From assembly GCF_018531375.1 (NCBI RefSeq), contig NZ_JAHBOH010000001.1, positions 2,170,001-2,234,000 of the forward strand: a stretch of DNA of 64,000 nucleotides, written 5' to 3'. Source of the stretch: Cellulomonas fulva (lineage in GTDB: Bacteria; Actinomycetota; Actinomycetes; Actinomycetales; Cellulomonadaceae). The translations under genes and the position numbers were made by a program. Below the pieces are notes generated by a model, which saw nothing but the letters and a program-made list of their open reading frames with translations, made no database searches and was not told the DNA's origin. Below, in pieces: positions 51,948 to 59,948 of the stretch; position 1 is the first letter of the stretch, and each line of letters opens with the position of its first letter.

Positions 51948-53408
51948 TCAGTCGAGGCCGTTGACCTTGCCCGGGGGGAGCTCGCCGTCCCGGATCTGCT
52001 CGAAGAAGTGGGGCGTCTCCTCGGGGTCCAGCAGGACCGTCGAGCCGACGCCGCCGGGCCGGTAGTCCAGGTCCGCGATCGGCGGGGTGCCCGTGATCCC
52101 GTCGGACCCGTTGGCGGACCGGAAGGCGAGCGCGAGCCGCGCGAGGTCGATGATGCCCGCCGACTCGTCGACCGTCAGCGAGGCCGTCGCGGCGTCGATC
52201 AGCGCGACCTGCTGGGCCGGGCGCACCGCGATCGACTTCGGGTCGACGTTCTCGAGCACCGCCCCGACGAGCTGACGCTGCCGCTGCGCGCGGCCGATGT
52301 CGCCGAGCGGGTCCGCCTTGCGCATCCGGGCGAACTGGAGCGCGACGGTGCCGTCGACCGTGTGGCAGCCGGCCTTCCACTTCAGGTGGGAGTCCCGGTC
52401 GTTCACGTCCGTGTCGTAGCACAGCCGCACGCCGCCCACGGCGTCGACGATGTCCTTGACGCCCGCCATGCCGATCTCGGCGTAGTGGTCGACCGTGAGC
52501 CCCGTCAGCCCCTCGACGGTCTCGACGAGCAGCGGGGCGCCGCCGTACGCGTACGCCGCGTTGATCTTCCCGTCGCCGTGACCGGGGATGTCCACGTAGG
52601 TGTCGCGCGGCAGCGAGACGAGGGCGGTCGGACCGCTCTCCGGCACGTGGAGCAGCAGGATCGTGTCGCTGCGCTCGCCGGCCGTGCCGTCGTCCTTGAC
52701 CCCGCCGTCGGCGCGCGAGTCCGAGCCCGTGATCAGGTAGGTCGTTCCCGGGGTCCCCGCGGCGCCGGACAGCGCCTCGGTGCGGTTGAGCTTGCCGTTC
52801 GCCCAGACGACGAGCCCGATCGGCCACGCCAGCAGGAGCACGAGCACCAGGGCGACGACGACCAGCGTCCAGCGCAGCCGGTGGCGCTTGCGTGGAGCGT
52901 CGGTGCCGGCCTGCCCCGGTGCCGCCTTCCCGGACTGCCCCGACGGGCCGGGCCGGGCCGGACGTCCCGAGGGCGCCACGCCCGCGCCGCCGCCGGGGGA
53001 GGAGCCTGAGGCCGGCCGCGCGGTCGTCGGACGCCCGGAGGCCGACCGGGGCGCCGCGGGTCCTGCGCGGCGGGCGCCGGCGGACCCGGCGCCGCCGCCA
53101 GTCGCAGCGGCGCCGGCGGCGCGGCCGCCAGGAGCCGGCTGGCCGGGGCTGAACGAGGGCGGGGCGTCCGCACCGCTCGCCGCCGCCTGACCGGGACCCG
53201 CGGCGGAGCTGGCGGACGCACCCACCGGACGCGCCGGTCGGGCCGGCGGCGGGGTCCGGCCCGCGGTGCGCGGTGCGGCCGGCGGTGCCGCGGACGCGGC
53301 GCTCTGGCGACCGACGACCACGGCGTCCTGCGGGTCGGGACGCGCGCCCGCGCCGCCGGGGGCGAAGCTCGGCGGTGCGCCGTCGTCGCCGGGGCGGTCT
53401 CCGCGCAT
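51948..53408 (-). CDS. LCP (LytR-CpsA-Psr) family ligase with long cytoplasmic N-terminus
   Basis: This 486-aa protein starts with about 190 residues rich in Ala, Pro, Gly and Arg, then has one membrane span (LVVVALVLVLLLAWPIGLVVW) and an extracellular LCP domain. Catalytic and pyrophosphate-binding segments are ITGSDSRADGG, VSLPRDTYVDIPG, GGVRLCYD and ALQFARMRKADPLGDIGRAQRQ. LCP enzymes attach undecaprenyl-linked glycopolymers to peptidoglycan or other acceptors. It is translated from ATG 53408, 2 bp after the stop of the second LCP gene. Confidence 0.93.
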   Translation of the reverse strand: MRGDRPGDDGAPPSFAPGGAGARPDPQDAVVVGRQSAASAAPPAAPRTAGRTPPPARPARPVGASASSAAGPGQAAASGADAPPSFSPGQPAPGGRAAGAAATGGGAGSAGARRAGPAAPRSASGRPTTARPASGSSPGGGAGVAPSGRPARPGPSGQSGKAAPGQAGTDAPRKRHRLRWTLVVVALVLVLLLAWPIGLVVWANGKLNRTEALSGAAGTPGTTYLITGSDSRADGGVKDDGTAGERSDTILLLHVPESGPTALVSLPRDTYVDIPGHGDGKINAAYAYGGAPLLVETVEGLTGLTVDHYAEIGMAGVKDIVDAVGGVRLCYDTDVNDRDSHLKWKAGCHTVDGTVALQFARMRKADPLGDIGRAQRQRQLVGAVLENVDPKSIAVRPAQQVALIDAATASLTVDESAGIIDLARLALAFRSANGSDGITGTPPIADLDYRPGGVGSTVLLDPEETPHFFEQIRDGELPPGKVNGLD

Positions 53409-53410
53409 CG

Positions 53411-54664
53411 TCAGCAGCTGCCGGTGTTGTCGTCGAGGGTGAAGGCGTCGCGGCCCGCCTTCTTGGTGGCCCGCGGCTTGGGCGTCGTGTTCGCCTTGGG
53501 CGTGCTGCCGGCCTTCGGCGTCGAGGTCGCGCCCGACGTCGGCGCGCTGGTCGCGGCGGTGCCCGGGTCGTCCTTGGTGCCCGTGAGCATCGGCACGTCC
53601 CGCGCCACGTTGGCCCAGATGACGTCGGCCTCATCCGTCCACACGACCCGGTTCGGGTCGTCGGGCGCCGCGCCCCAGGGGATCGTCATGAACGTGATGT
53701 TGCCAGTCCCGATGCCCCGAGCGCTGTAGGCGAGGCCGGCGATGTCGGTCGTGCCCATCGACGTCGTCAGCGAGCGGGTCGCCGCCGAGAGCACGCCGAG
53801 CAGCTCGCTCCAGTCGGTGAGCACGTTCTTGGACAGGGTCTGGTCCGCGATCGCGGCGAGCAGACGCTGCTGGTTGCCGATGCGGCCGATGTCCGAGCCG
53901 TCGCTGACCTGGCTGTGCCGCGAGCGGGCGTAGGCCAGCGCGGTCTTGCCGTCGAGCAGCTTGTTGCCCGCGGTGATGTGCAGCTTGGCCCGCTGGTCGT
54001 CCATGTCCGCGGGGATGCAGAGCCACACGCCCTGCAGCGCGTCCACCATGTCCTCGAAGCCCGCGAAGTCGACCAGGGCGAAGTCGTCGATGACGATGCC
54101 CGTGTTCGCCTCCACGGTGCGCCACGTGCACGCGGCCGCCGACTCGAGGTCGAGCCCGGCGTCCCAGCCACGGGCGAAGGCCTCGTTGAACATCGCGTAG
54201 TCGCTCGCGGCGGTCTCGGCGCCGCTCGTGGTCCGGCACGTCGGGATCGCGACCATGGAGTCGCGCGGGATCGAGACCATCTCGACGCGCTTCCGGTCGG
54301 CGGAGACGTGCATGACGATCGCGGTGTCGGAGCGCATGCCGCCCGCGACGCGCCCGCCGATGTCGCCGTTCTCGCCCTCCCGCGAGTCCGAGCCGAGCAG
54401 CAGGATGTTCACGTCCTTGCCCGCGTTCGGGTCCTCGCCGGGCTCGACCGCCGCGCGCGTCGGCCGGTCACCGAGCAGTGCCGAGACGTCGACGCGGTGG
54501 ATGTTGCTGTTCAGGCGCTGGTACGTCGCGTAGACCGCGGTGCCGCCGAAGGCCAGGAGCGCCACGGTGACCAGGGCGGTGCCGCGCAGGACCCGCCCGC
54601 TGCGGTGCTCACGGGCGTGGCGGACGGTCGTGGGGCGCTCTGCTGAGGCGTGTCGGGCTGGCAC
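53411..54664 (-). CDS. LCP family ligase
   Basis: This 417-aa protein has a short N-terminus, one membrane span (LVTVALLAFGGTAVYATYQRL) and an LCP domain with LLGSDSREGENG, VSIPRDSMVAIP, GVWLCIPADM and ALAYARSRHSQVSDGSDIGRIGNQQ. The C-terminal 60 residues form a Thr/Ser/Pro/Lys-rich tail with TPKAGSTPKANTTPK repeats, likely passing through the wall. GTG 54664 is 7 nt behind TAGTAT; the frame continues to 54757 but is not conserved. It is paired with the LCP gene downstream, both probably acting on wall glycopolymers. Confidence 0.93.
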   Translation of the reverse strand: MPARHASAERPTTVRHAREHRSGRVLRGTALVTVALLAFGGTAVYATYQRLNSNIHRVDVSALLGDRPTRAAVEPGEDPNAGKDVNILLLGSDSREGENGDIGGRVAGGMRSDTAIVMHVSADRKRVEMVSIPRDSMVAIPTCRTTSGAETAASDYAMFNEAFARGWDAGLDLESAAACTWRTVEANTGIVIDDFALVDFAGFEDMVDALQGVWLCIPADMDDQRAKLHITAGNKLLDGKTALAYARSRHSQVSDGSDIGRIGNQQRLLAAIADQTLSKNVLTDWSELLGVLSAATRSLTTSMGTTDIAGLAYSARGIGTGNITFMTIPWGAAPDDPNRVVWTDEADVIWANVARDVPMLTGTKDDPGTAATSAPTSGATSTPKAGSTPKANTTPKPRATKKAGRDAFTLDDNTGSC

Positions 54665-54671
54665 GGGCTCG

Positions 54672-54677
54672 ATACTA
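54672..54677 (-). promoter_or_regulatory. Leaderless -10 box of the LCP genes
   Basis: The minus strand reads TAGTAT, 7 nt before GTG 54664. Confidence 0.65.
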
Positions 54678-54858
54678 GGCAGCGGCCGGGTGCCGCGGGC
54701 GGAGCATGCGGTGATGGTCCGTGGAGAAGATGTGCAGGTCGCAGGCGCGCCGCGCACGGCCGGACCGGCGCGTCCGGATGACGAACAGTTGCCCGGGTTC
54801 GCGACTCGCGGGGCGGACGACTGTCGCGAACCCTGTGAGTCGTGTCACGCTCTTCGCC

Positions 54859-56088
54859 ATGCGAACGGCTCCCACGCCCGCCACGGGCTCCCTCGTCCCC
54901 GTCCGGTCCGCTCCCGATGCGCGGGCGGGACGGAGCCTGCGCCGCGTGCTCGCGGTGCTCCTCGCGGCCGCGCTCGCCCTCGTCGTCGTACCGCCCGCGC
55001 AGGCGGCGACGAGCTCGTTGACCCTCACCGCGGACCGGTCGCCGCGGATGGGCGAGTCCGTCTGGTTCTCGGGCAAGTGGTCCGTCGGCGGGACCGGGCG
55101 CTCGGGCAAGTCGATCACGCTGCAGTACCGCAAGAAGGGCGCGTCGTCGTGGAAGACCGCGGGCAGCACGGTCTCGCGGTCCAAGGGGGCGTGGGCCTAC
55201 CGGTTCCGCCCGGACGCGAACTACCAGTACCGCGCGCTGTCGAAGGCGTGGGGGTCCACGCCGGGTGCGTCGAGCCCGTACATCAACCTGACCTTCTCCT
55301 GGAGCCCGCGGACGATCGACCGCCGCGTCGACGTGCTCGGCTGGCGTGCGGGCACCAGCAAGGGCACCAAGACGGTGTCCGTGCCCGGGACGACGAAGGT
55401 CCGCTACAACTCGCGGTCCACGATGCTGCTCGTCGAGGTGACCCAGTCCACGAAGGTGCGCACGTGGACGGTCGAGGGCGACATCCGCGACGCCTACGTG
55501 TCCCGCGGCTCGGCCCGCGGTGAGCTCGGCGTCCCGCTCGGCGACGCGCGGTGCCGGCTGCTGGACAGCGGGTGCCTGCAGCGGTTCAGCAAGGGCGTGG
55601 TCTACGACAACGCGTTCAAGAGCCCGGTGGTGCTGCTCGGCACCGACTACGACTGGCTCGAGGTCCTGGCGGTCGCGAAGTCGCAGGTCGGCTACGCCGC
55701 GCCGTCGAACAACATCTCGCGCTACAACGACTGGGTCGGCACCGACTACGCCTGGTGCAGCATCTTCCTGTCCTGGGTGGGCGCGGCGTCCGGCCACAGC
55801 TCGTCGATCGCGACCTACGGCCGGTTCACGGACTTCCACGCGTGGGCGACGAGCAGGTACCGGAAGCAGTCGACGCCCCGCGTGGGCGCGATCGCCTTCT
55901 TCGACACCCACACCACCGACGGTCGCTACGCCGCGACGCACTCGGGCCTCGTGTACGGCATGAGCGGGAGCTCGATCTACGTGATCGAGGGCAACACGAC
56001 GAACCCGGCCACCGGCGGCGGCCGCGGCGTCTACTACAAGGTCCGGTCCAAGAGCCAGCCCATGTACTACGTCTACCCGAGCTACTGA
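54859..56088 (+). CDS. Secreted CHAP-domain cell-wall hydrolase
   Basis: This 409-aa exported protein has a signal peptide (RRVLAVLLAAALALVVVPPA, cut near AQA-A). About 40-230 is beta-rich with GKSITLQYRKKGASSWKTAG, typical of wall-binding or Ig-like modules, followed by an LGFP-like repeat (GELGVPLGDARCRLLDSGC). Residues about 265-405 form the CHAP (NlpC/P60-like) domain with Cys300 in DYAWCSIFLSWVG and His361 in ATHSGLVYG. It should cut peptidoglycan peptides. ATG 54859 was chosen; CACGCT 7 nt before it is a weak leaderless box. It diverges from the LCP genes. Confidence 0.85.
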   Translation: MRTAPTPATGSLVPVRSAPDARAGRSLRRVLAVLLAAALALVVVPPAQAATSSLTLTADRSPRMGESVWFSGKWSVGGTGRSGKSITLQYRKKGASSWKTAGSTVSRSKGAWAYRFRPDANYQYRALSKAWGSTPGASSPYINLTFSWSPRTIDRRVDVLGWRAGTSKGTKTVSVPGTTKVRYNSRSTMLLVEVTQSTKVRTWTVEGDIRDAYVSRGSARGELGVPLGDARCRLLDSGCLQRFSKGVVYDNAFKSPVVLLGTDYDWLEVLAVAKSQVGYAAPSNNISRYNDWVGTDYAWCSIFLSWVGAASGHSSSIATYGRFTDFHAWATSRYRKQSTPRVGAIAFFDTHTTDGRYAATHSGLVYGMSGSSIYVIEGNTTNPATGGGRGVYYKVRSKSQPMYYVYPSY

Positions 56089-56092
56089 CGCC

Positions 56093-56818
56093 GTGGTCGG
56101 CGCACGAGCGGGGGACGAGCCGCTGAACGTCGTCATCCTGGCGGCCGGCCTGGGCTCGCGGCTCGGCACCGGCGCCCCCAAGGCGCTGACGCGGCTGCGG
56201 GACGGGCGCACCATCCTGCGGCAGCAGCTCGACATCCTCGCGTCGCGCGTCCTCACGGCGCGGGTGCACGTCGTCGTGGGGTTCCGGGCGCAGGACGTCG
56301 TGGCCGCGGAGCCGTCCGTGGTCGCGGTGCCGAACCCGCGGTTCGCGACGACCAACACCGCGCGCAGCCTCGCGATCGGGCTCGACGCGTGCCCGCCGGG
56401 CGACGTGCTGTGGCTCAACGGCGACGTCGTGTGCGACCCGGGAGTCGTGGACCGGCTCCTCGCCGAGCGGGGCACCGCGATCGCGGTGGACACCGCGGCC
56501 GTGGGGGAGGAGGAGGTCAAGTACGACCTCGACGCGGAGGGCTGGGTGCGGCGCCTCAGCAAGCAGGTCGCGCCCGCGCTGGGCGAGGCCGTCGGCGTCA
56601 ACCTGGTCGCCGCGGGCGACCGCGACGTCCTGCGCCGCCGCCTCGAGCAGGTGGCGGACGGGGACTACTTCGAGCGGGCGGTCGAGCTCGCGATCGACCT
56701 GGACGCGCTGCGGGTGCGACCCGTCGACGTCAGCGACCTGTTCGCGGTCGAGGTCGACTTCCCGGAGGACCTGGCGCGCGCCGACGCGGCCCTGGCGGCG
56801 ACGCTCGTCGAGCGCTGA
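56093..56818 (+). CDS. Sugar/alcohol-phosphate nucleotidyltransferase (LicC-like)
   Basis: This 241-aa enzyme has the pyrophosphorylase signature VVILAAGLGSRLGTGAPKAL, NPRFATTNTARSLAIGLD, the metal-binding WLNGDVVCDP and VEVDFPEDLARA. It resembles phosphocholine and inositol-phosphate cytidylyltransferases more than hexose enzymes. It could supply a CDP-alcohol to the CDP-alcohol phosphatidyltransferase-family protein at 58201. It starts 4 bp after the CHAP-domain gene, so the two may be co-transcribed. Confidence 0.8.
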   Translation: MVGARAGDEPLNVVILAAGLGSRLGTGAPKALTRLRDGRTILRQQLDILASRVLTARVHVVVGFRAQDVVAAEPSVVAVPNPRFATTNTARSLAIGLDACPPGDVLWLNGDVVCDPGVVDRLLAERGTAIAVDTAAVGEEEVKYDLDAEGWVRRLSKQVAPALGEAVGVNLVAAGDRDVLRRRLEQVADGDYFERAVELAIDLDALRVRPVDVSDLFAVEVDFPEDLARADAALAATLVER

Positions 56819-56829
56819 GGGCGTCGCGG

Positions 56830-58044
56830 TCAGCCCGCCACGCGCTCGTCCCGCTCCACGACGAGCGCGTGGACGGCGTCGAGGAAGCGCCGCAGCGACG
56901 CGCCGGGCGTCATGTCGCCGTAGTACCGCTCGACGAGCGCGGACCGCGCCGCGACCTCGTCGGGCTCGGCCGCGGCCGTGAGGCGGTCGCGCACCCGGCC
57001 GGCGTCCCCGGCGTCGAGCAGCGGCAGCCGGCCGCCCAGCCCGGCCGGCTCCACGATCGCGTCGGGGGAGGCGGGCCGGGTCAGCACGAGCGGCTTGCGC
57101 GTGGCCAGCCAGTCGTAGGCGACGGCCGAGATGTCGGTCACGCAGGCGTCGCACGCGCTCAGGTGCCAGCCGAAGGCGGTCTCGTCGTCCCACAGGTGCC
57201 CCGCCTCGGGGTGCCGACGCGCCGCGGCATGCACCCGGGCGCGCAGCCGCCGCAGCGCCGCCGCGGTCGCCGGGTCCGACGTGCCGGACCGCGGGTGCGG
57301 GCGGACGACGAGGCGCACCCCGGGGTCCGCGAGGAGCGCGTCGACGACCGCGTCGCCGTGGCTGACGAGCGACCCGTAGGCCATCGAGGGCCGGTCGCCC
57401 TCCCAGGTCGGGGCGTAGAGCACGGTCGTGCGCCCGTCCCGGGGCAGCGCCGGTCCGGGTGGCGGAGCGTCCACCTGGGGGCGGCCGATCGGGACGGTGC
57501 GCGCCGCGACGTCGTACTCCGCGATGGCCGCGAGGCGCTCGCGCGCGGCGTCACCCGCGACGAACGCGCGGTCGTACGCCTTCATCTGGTTGGAGGCCAT
57601 GTAGTCCTTGTCGCTCTCGCCGTGCGACACGAAGACGTGAGCGGGGTCGCGGTAGCGCAGGACCGAGAAGTTGCGGACGTTCTGGTTCACGTAGAGCACG
57701 ACGCGCACGGGGTGCTCGGCGAGCAGCGTCTCGACCTGCCCGATGGAGCGCGCGAGCAGCACCGGCAGTCCCGAGGCGGCGGCCACCGTGCGGGCGGTGG
57801 TCGCCTGCCGTGCGAGCACGACGACGGGGAGCTCGGCGGCCAGCGCGCGCAGGGGGGCGTACCACTGCTCGAGCTGGTAGAGGTTCACCGGCGCGTCCGG
57901 GAAGTGCACCGCGACGCGGAAGGTCCCGGGCACGACGGGGGGCCGCTGCTCCTGCTCGCGGGTGAAGGCGCGGCGTGCGACGGCGCCACGCACGCGCCCC
58001 GCCCCGAGCACGACGAGCGCCCTGGCACCCCGGACGAACCCCAC
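56830..58044 (-). CDS. CDP-glycerol:glycerophosphate glycerophosphotransferase-like protein (TagB/TagF type)
   Basis: This 404-aa protein has the C-terminal Glyphos_transf domain: VFVSHGESDKDYMASNQ, the catalytic-region VLYAPTWEGDRPSMAYGS, VRLVVRPHPRSGTSD, and CDACVTDISAVAYDWLATRKPLVLT with conserved Asp and Ser. A less conserved 130-residue N-terminal part precedes it. Family members polymerise or prime wall teichoic acids. GTG 58044 follows AGGAG; the open frame runs much further upstream but over DNA coding on the other strand. It is convergent with the nucleotidyltransferase gene (11 bp). Confidence 0.87.
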   Translation of the reverse strand: MGFVRGARALVVLGAGRVRGAVARRAFTREQEQRPPVVPGTFRVAVHFPDAPVNLYQLEQWYAPLRALAAELPVVVLARQATTARTVAAASGLPVLLARSIGQVETLLAEHPVRVVLYVNQNVRNFSVLRYRDPAHVFVSHGESDKDYMASNQMKAYDRAFVAGDAARERLAAIAEYDVAARTVPIGRPQVDAPPPGPALPRDGRTTVLYAPTWEGDRPSMAYGSLVSHGDAVVDALLADPGVRLVVRPHPRSGTSDPATAAALRRLRARVHAAARRHPEAGHLWDDETAFGWHLSACDACVTDISAVAYDWLATRKPLVLTRPASPDAIVEPAGLGGRLPLLDAGDAGRVRDRLTAAAEPDEVAARSALVERYYGDMTPGASLRRFLDAVHALVVERDERVAG

Positions 58045-58128
58045 CGACCGCTCCTCGCACCGTCCTGTCCGCGCCGGCTCGTGCTGGCGCGCCGGGGGCA
58101 CGCTAGCAAGGACGCGGCCCTCGGCGAC

Positions 58129-58134
58129 TACCCT
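58129..58134 (+). promoter_or_regulatory. Possible -10 box of the CDP-alcohol transferase gene
   Basis: TACCCT lies 66 nt before GTG 58201. The leader consists of CGGACGGGC-type short repeats. Confidence 0.35.
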
Positions 58135-58175
58135 GCCGGGACGGGCCGGACGGGCCGGACGGCCGGACGGGCCGC

Positions 58176-58206
58176 GAGGAGGCAGTGACGGGAGGAGGCA
58201 GTGACG
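58176..58206 (+). repeat. Duplicated ribosome-site plus start-codon module
   Basis: GAGGAGGCAGTGACG occurs at 58176-58190 and again at 58192-58206. Each copy holds a ribosome site and a GTG, but the copies are 16 bp apart and so in different frames. Confidence 0.85.
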
Positions 58207-58983
58207 ATGGGTGCGACGGCGCAGGTGCCGACGGTCGCCGCGCTGCGGCCGCTGGTCCAGCCGCCGTACGTGCGGGCGCGTCCCGCGGAGCACTGGACCG
58301 CCGACGTGTACCTCCGGGCCGTCTCGCCCTACCTGACCCGGCGCTTCCTGCTGTGGGGCGCCAGCGCGGACGCGGTGACGTGGCTCATGGTCGGCACGGG
58401 CGTGCTCAGCGGGCTCGCGCTGCTGCTGCCCGGGCTCACGGGTGCGCTGCTGGCCGTCGGGCTGGGGCAGCTGCAGATGCTGCTCGACTGCTGCGACGGG
58501 GAGGTCGCGCGGTACCGCGGCACCTCGAGCGCGCGCGGCGTGTTCCTCGACAAGCTCGGCCACTACGGTGCGGAGACCTCGCTCGCGCTCGCGCTGGGTG
58601 CGCGCGCCGCGCTCGAGGACGACCTGGCCTGGGGGATGACCGCCGGAGCGCTGCTGGCGCTGGGGATCGTCGCGAACCGTGCGGTGAACGACATGGTGCA
58701 CGCGTCCCGCGCCGTGGGTGGCCTGCCGCCGTTGACCGCCGAGGTGGCGCACAAGCCGGACCGGCGCGGCTGGGGACGCGCGTGGTCCGCCGCCCGGGCG
58801 CTGCCCGTGCACCGGGTGCTGCACTCGGTCGAGCTCACGCTGCTCGCGCTCGTCGCGGCGCTCGTCTCGGCGGTCGCCGACGTCCCCGCGACCGCGTGGC
58901 TGGTCGTCGTCGCGGTGCCGGTCGTCGCGCTCGTGCTCGTCGGGCACGTCGCCGCCGTGCTGACGTCGACGCGGCTGCGATGA
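58201..58983 (+). CDS. CDP-alcohol phosphatidyltransferase-family protein
   Basis: This 260-aa membrane protein has five or six spans and the family motif as DCCDGEVAR, then Gly and Asp117, with His121 (LDKLGHY) where the last, catalytic Asp of D-x2-DG-x2-AR-x8-G-x3-D-x3-D is expected. It would join a CDP-alcohol to an alcohol-phosphate or lipid. The nucleotidyltransferase at 56093 is a plausible donor source. GTG 58201 has GGAGGAGG before it; ATG 58207 is the alternative. The next gene overlaps by 4 bp. Confidence 0.82.
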   Translation: MTMGATAQVPTVAALRPLVQPPYVRARPAEHWTADVYLRAVSPYLTRRFLLWGASADAVTWLMVGTGVLSGLALLLPGLTGALLAVGLGQLQMLLDCCDGEVARYRGTSSARGVFLDKLGHYGAETSLALALGARAALEDDLAWGMTAGALLALGIVANRAVNDMVHASRAVGGLPPLTAEVAHKPDRRGWGRAWSAARALPVHRVLHSVELTLLALVAALVSAVADVPATAWLVVVAVPVVALVLVGHVAAVLTSTRLR

Positions 58984-59924
58984 CGACGGAGCAGCCGACG
59001 GACCCGACGGACCCGACGAGCCGGATCGCGCCCGGTGACCGGCCGGCGCCCCCGCGGGCCCCGCAGCCCCGCGTCGGCGTCGTCGTGCTGACGCAGGGCA
59101 AGCGCCCGGGGCGCCTCGACGCGGCCCTCGCCTCGCTGCGGGCGCAGCGCGGCGTGCGGCTCGACGTCGTGGTCGTCGGGAACGGCTGGCAGCCGCACGG
59201 CCTGCCGCCCGACGTGCGTGCCCTTGCCCTCGCCGACAACGTCGGGATCCCCGCCGGACGCAACGCGGGCGTGGACGCCGTCACGGGGGAGGTGCTGTTC
59301 TTCCTCGACGACGACGCGTCGCTGCCCACGGACGACGTCGTGGCGCAGCTCGTGGCGCTGCTGGCCGGCGACGTCGGGCTGGTGCAGCCGCGCGTCCTGG
59401 ACCCCGACGGCCGCCCCGCGCCGCGACGCTGGGTGCCGCGGATCCGGAAGCAGGCGCCGGACCGGCCCGGTCCGGTCTTCTCGGTATGGGAGGGCGCGGT
59501 CGCGCTGCCGCGTGCGGTGTTCGAGGCGGCCGGGCGGTGGCCCGAGGCGTTCTTCTACGCGCACGAGGGCATCGAGCTCGCCTGGCGCGTGTGGGAGGCG
59601 GACCGGGTGGTCTGGTACGCCGGCGACGTCGTCGTGCACCACGGCGCCCACGCGCAGGAGAGCCGGCACCCGTACCACCACCGGCTCAACGCGCGGAACC
59701 GGGTCTGGCTCGCGCGTCGCAACCTGCCGGCCGTGCTGCGGCCGGTGTACGTCGCGTCGTGGACCGCGATCCAGGTCCTGCGCACCTGGCGCCGGCCGGT
59801 CGTCCTGCGCGCGTGGTTCGCGGGCTGGTGGGAGGGGTGGCGCACGGCACCGCCGCCGCAGCGCCCGTTGCGCTGGCGCACCGTCGCCCGGATGACACGC
59901 CATGGACGCCCCCCGGTGGTCTGA
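58980..59924 (+). CDS. Glycosyltransferase family 2
   Basis: This 314-aa GT-A enzyme shows VGVVVLTQGKRPGRLDAALASLRAQ, VVVVGNGW, NVGIPAGRNAGVDAVTGEVLFFLDDDA (metal-binding Asp), and the acceptor-side WPEAFFYAHEGIELAWRVWEADR. Rhamnosyl- and galactofuranosyl-type transferases of the wall have this form. ATG 58980 overlaps the stop of the CDP-alcohol transferase gene, so they are co-translated. Confidence 0.88.
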   Translation: MTTEQPTDPTDPTSRIAPGDRPAPPRAPQPRVGVVVLTQGKRPGRLDAALASLRAQRGVRLDVVVVGNGWQPHGLPPDVRALALADNVGIPAGRNAGVDAVTGEVLFFLDDDASLPTDDVVAQLVALLAGDVGLVQPRVLDPDGRPAPRRWVPRIRKQAPDRPGPVFSVWEGAVALPRAVFEAAGRWPEAFFYAHEGIELAWRVWEADRVVWYAGDVVVHHGAHAQESRHPYHHRLNARNRVWLARRNLPAVLRPVYVASWTAIQVLRTWRRPVVLRAWFAGWWEGWRTAPPPQRPLRWRTVARMTRHGRPPVV

Positions 59925-59936
59925 GGCAACGACACG

Positions 59937-59942
59937 TAGCAT
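59937..59942 (+). promoter_or_regulatory. Leaderless -10 box of the SGNH gene
   Basis: TAGCAT lies 6 nt before ATG 59949. Confidence 0.6.
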
Positions 59943-59948
59943 CGCCGC

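Noticed and set aside
58185..59924. 579-codon frame as the true GT2 gene
   Set aside because: Its first half is out of frame with the CDP-alcohol transferase and has shadow composition. ATG 58980 starts just before the GT2 domain. I kept the oddity as a finding on the duplicated start only.
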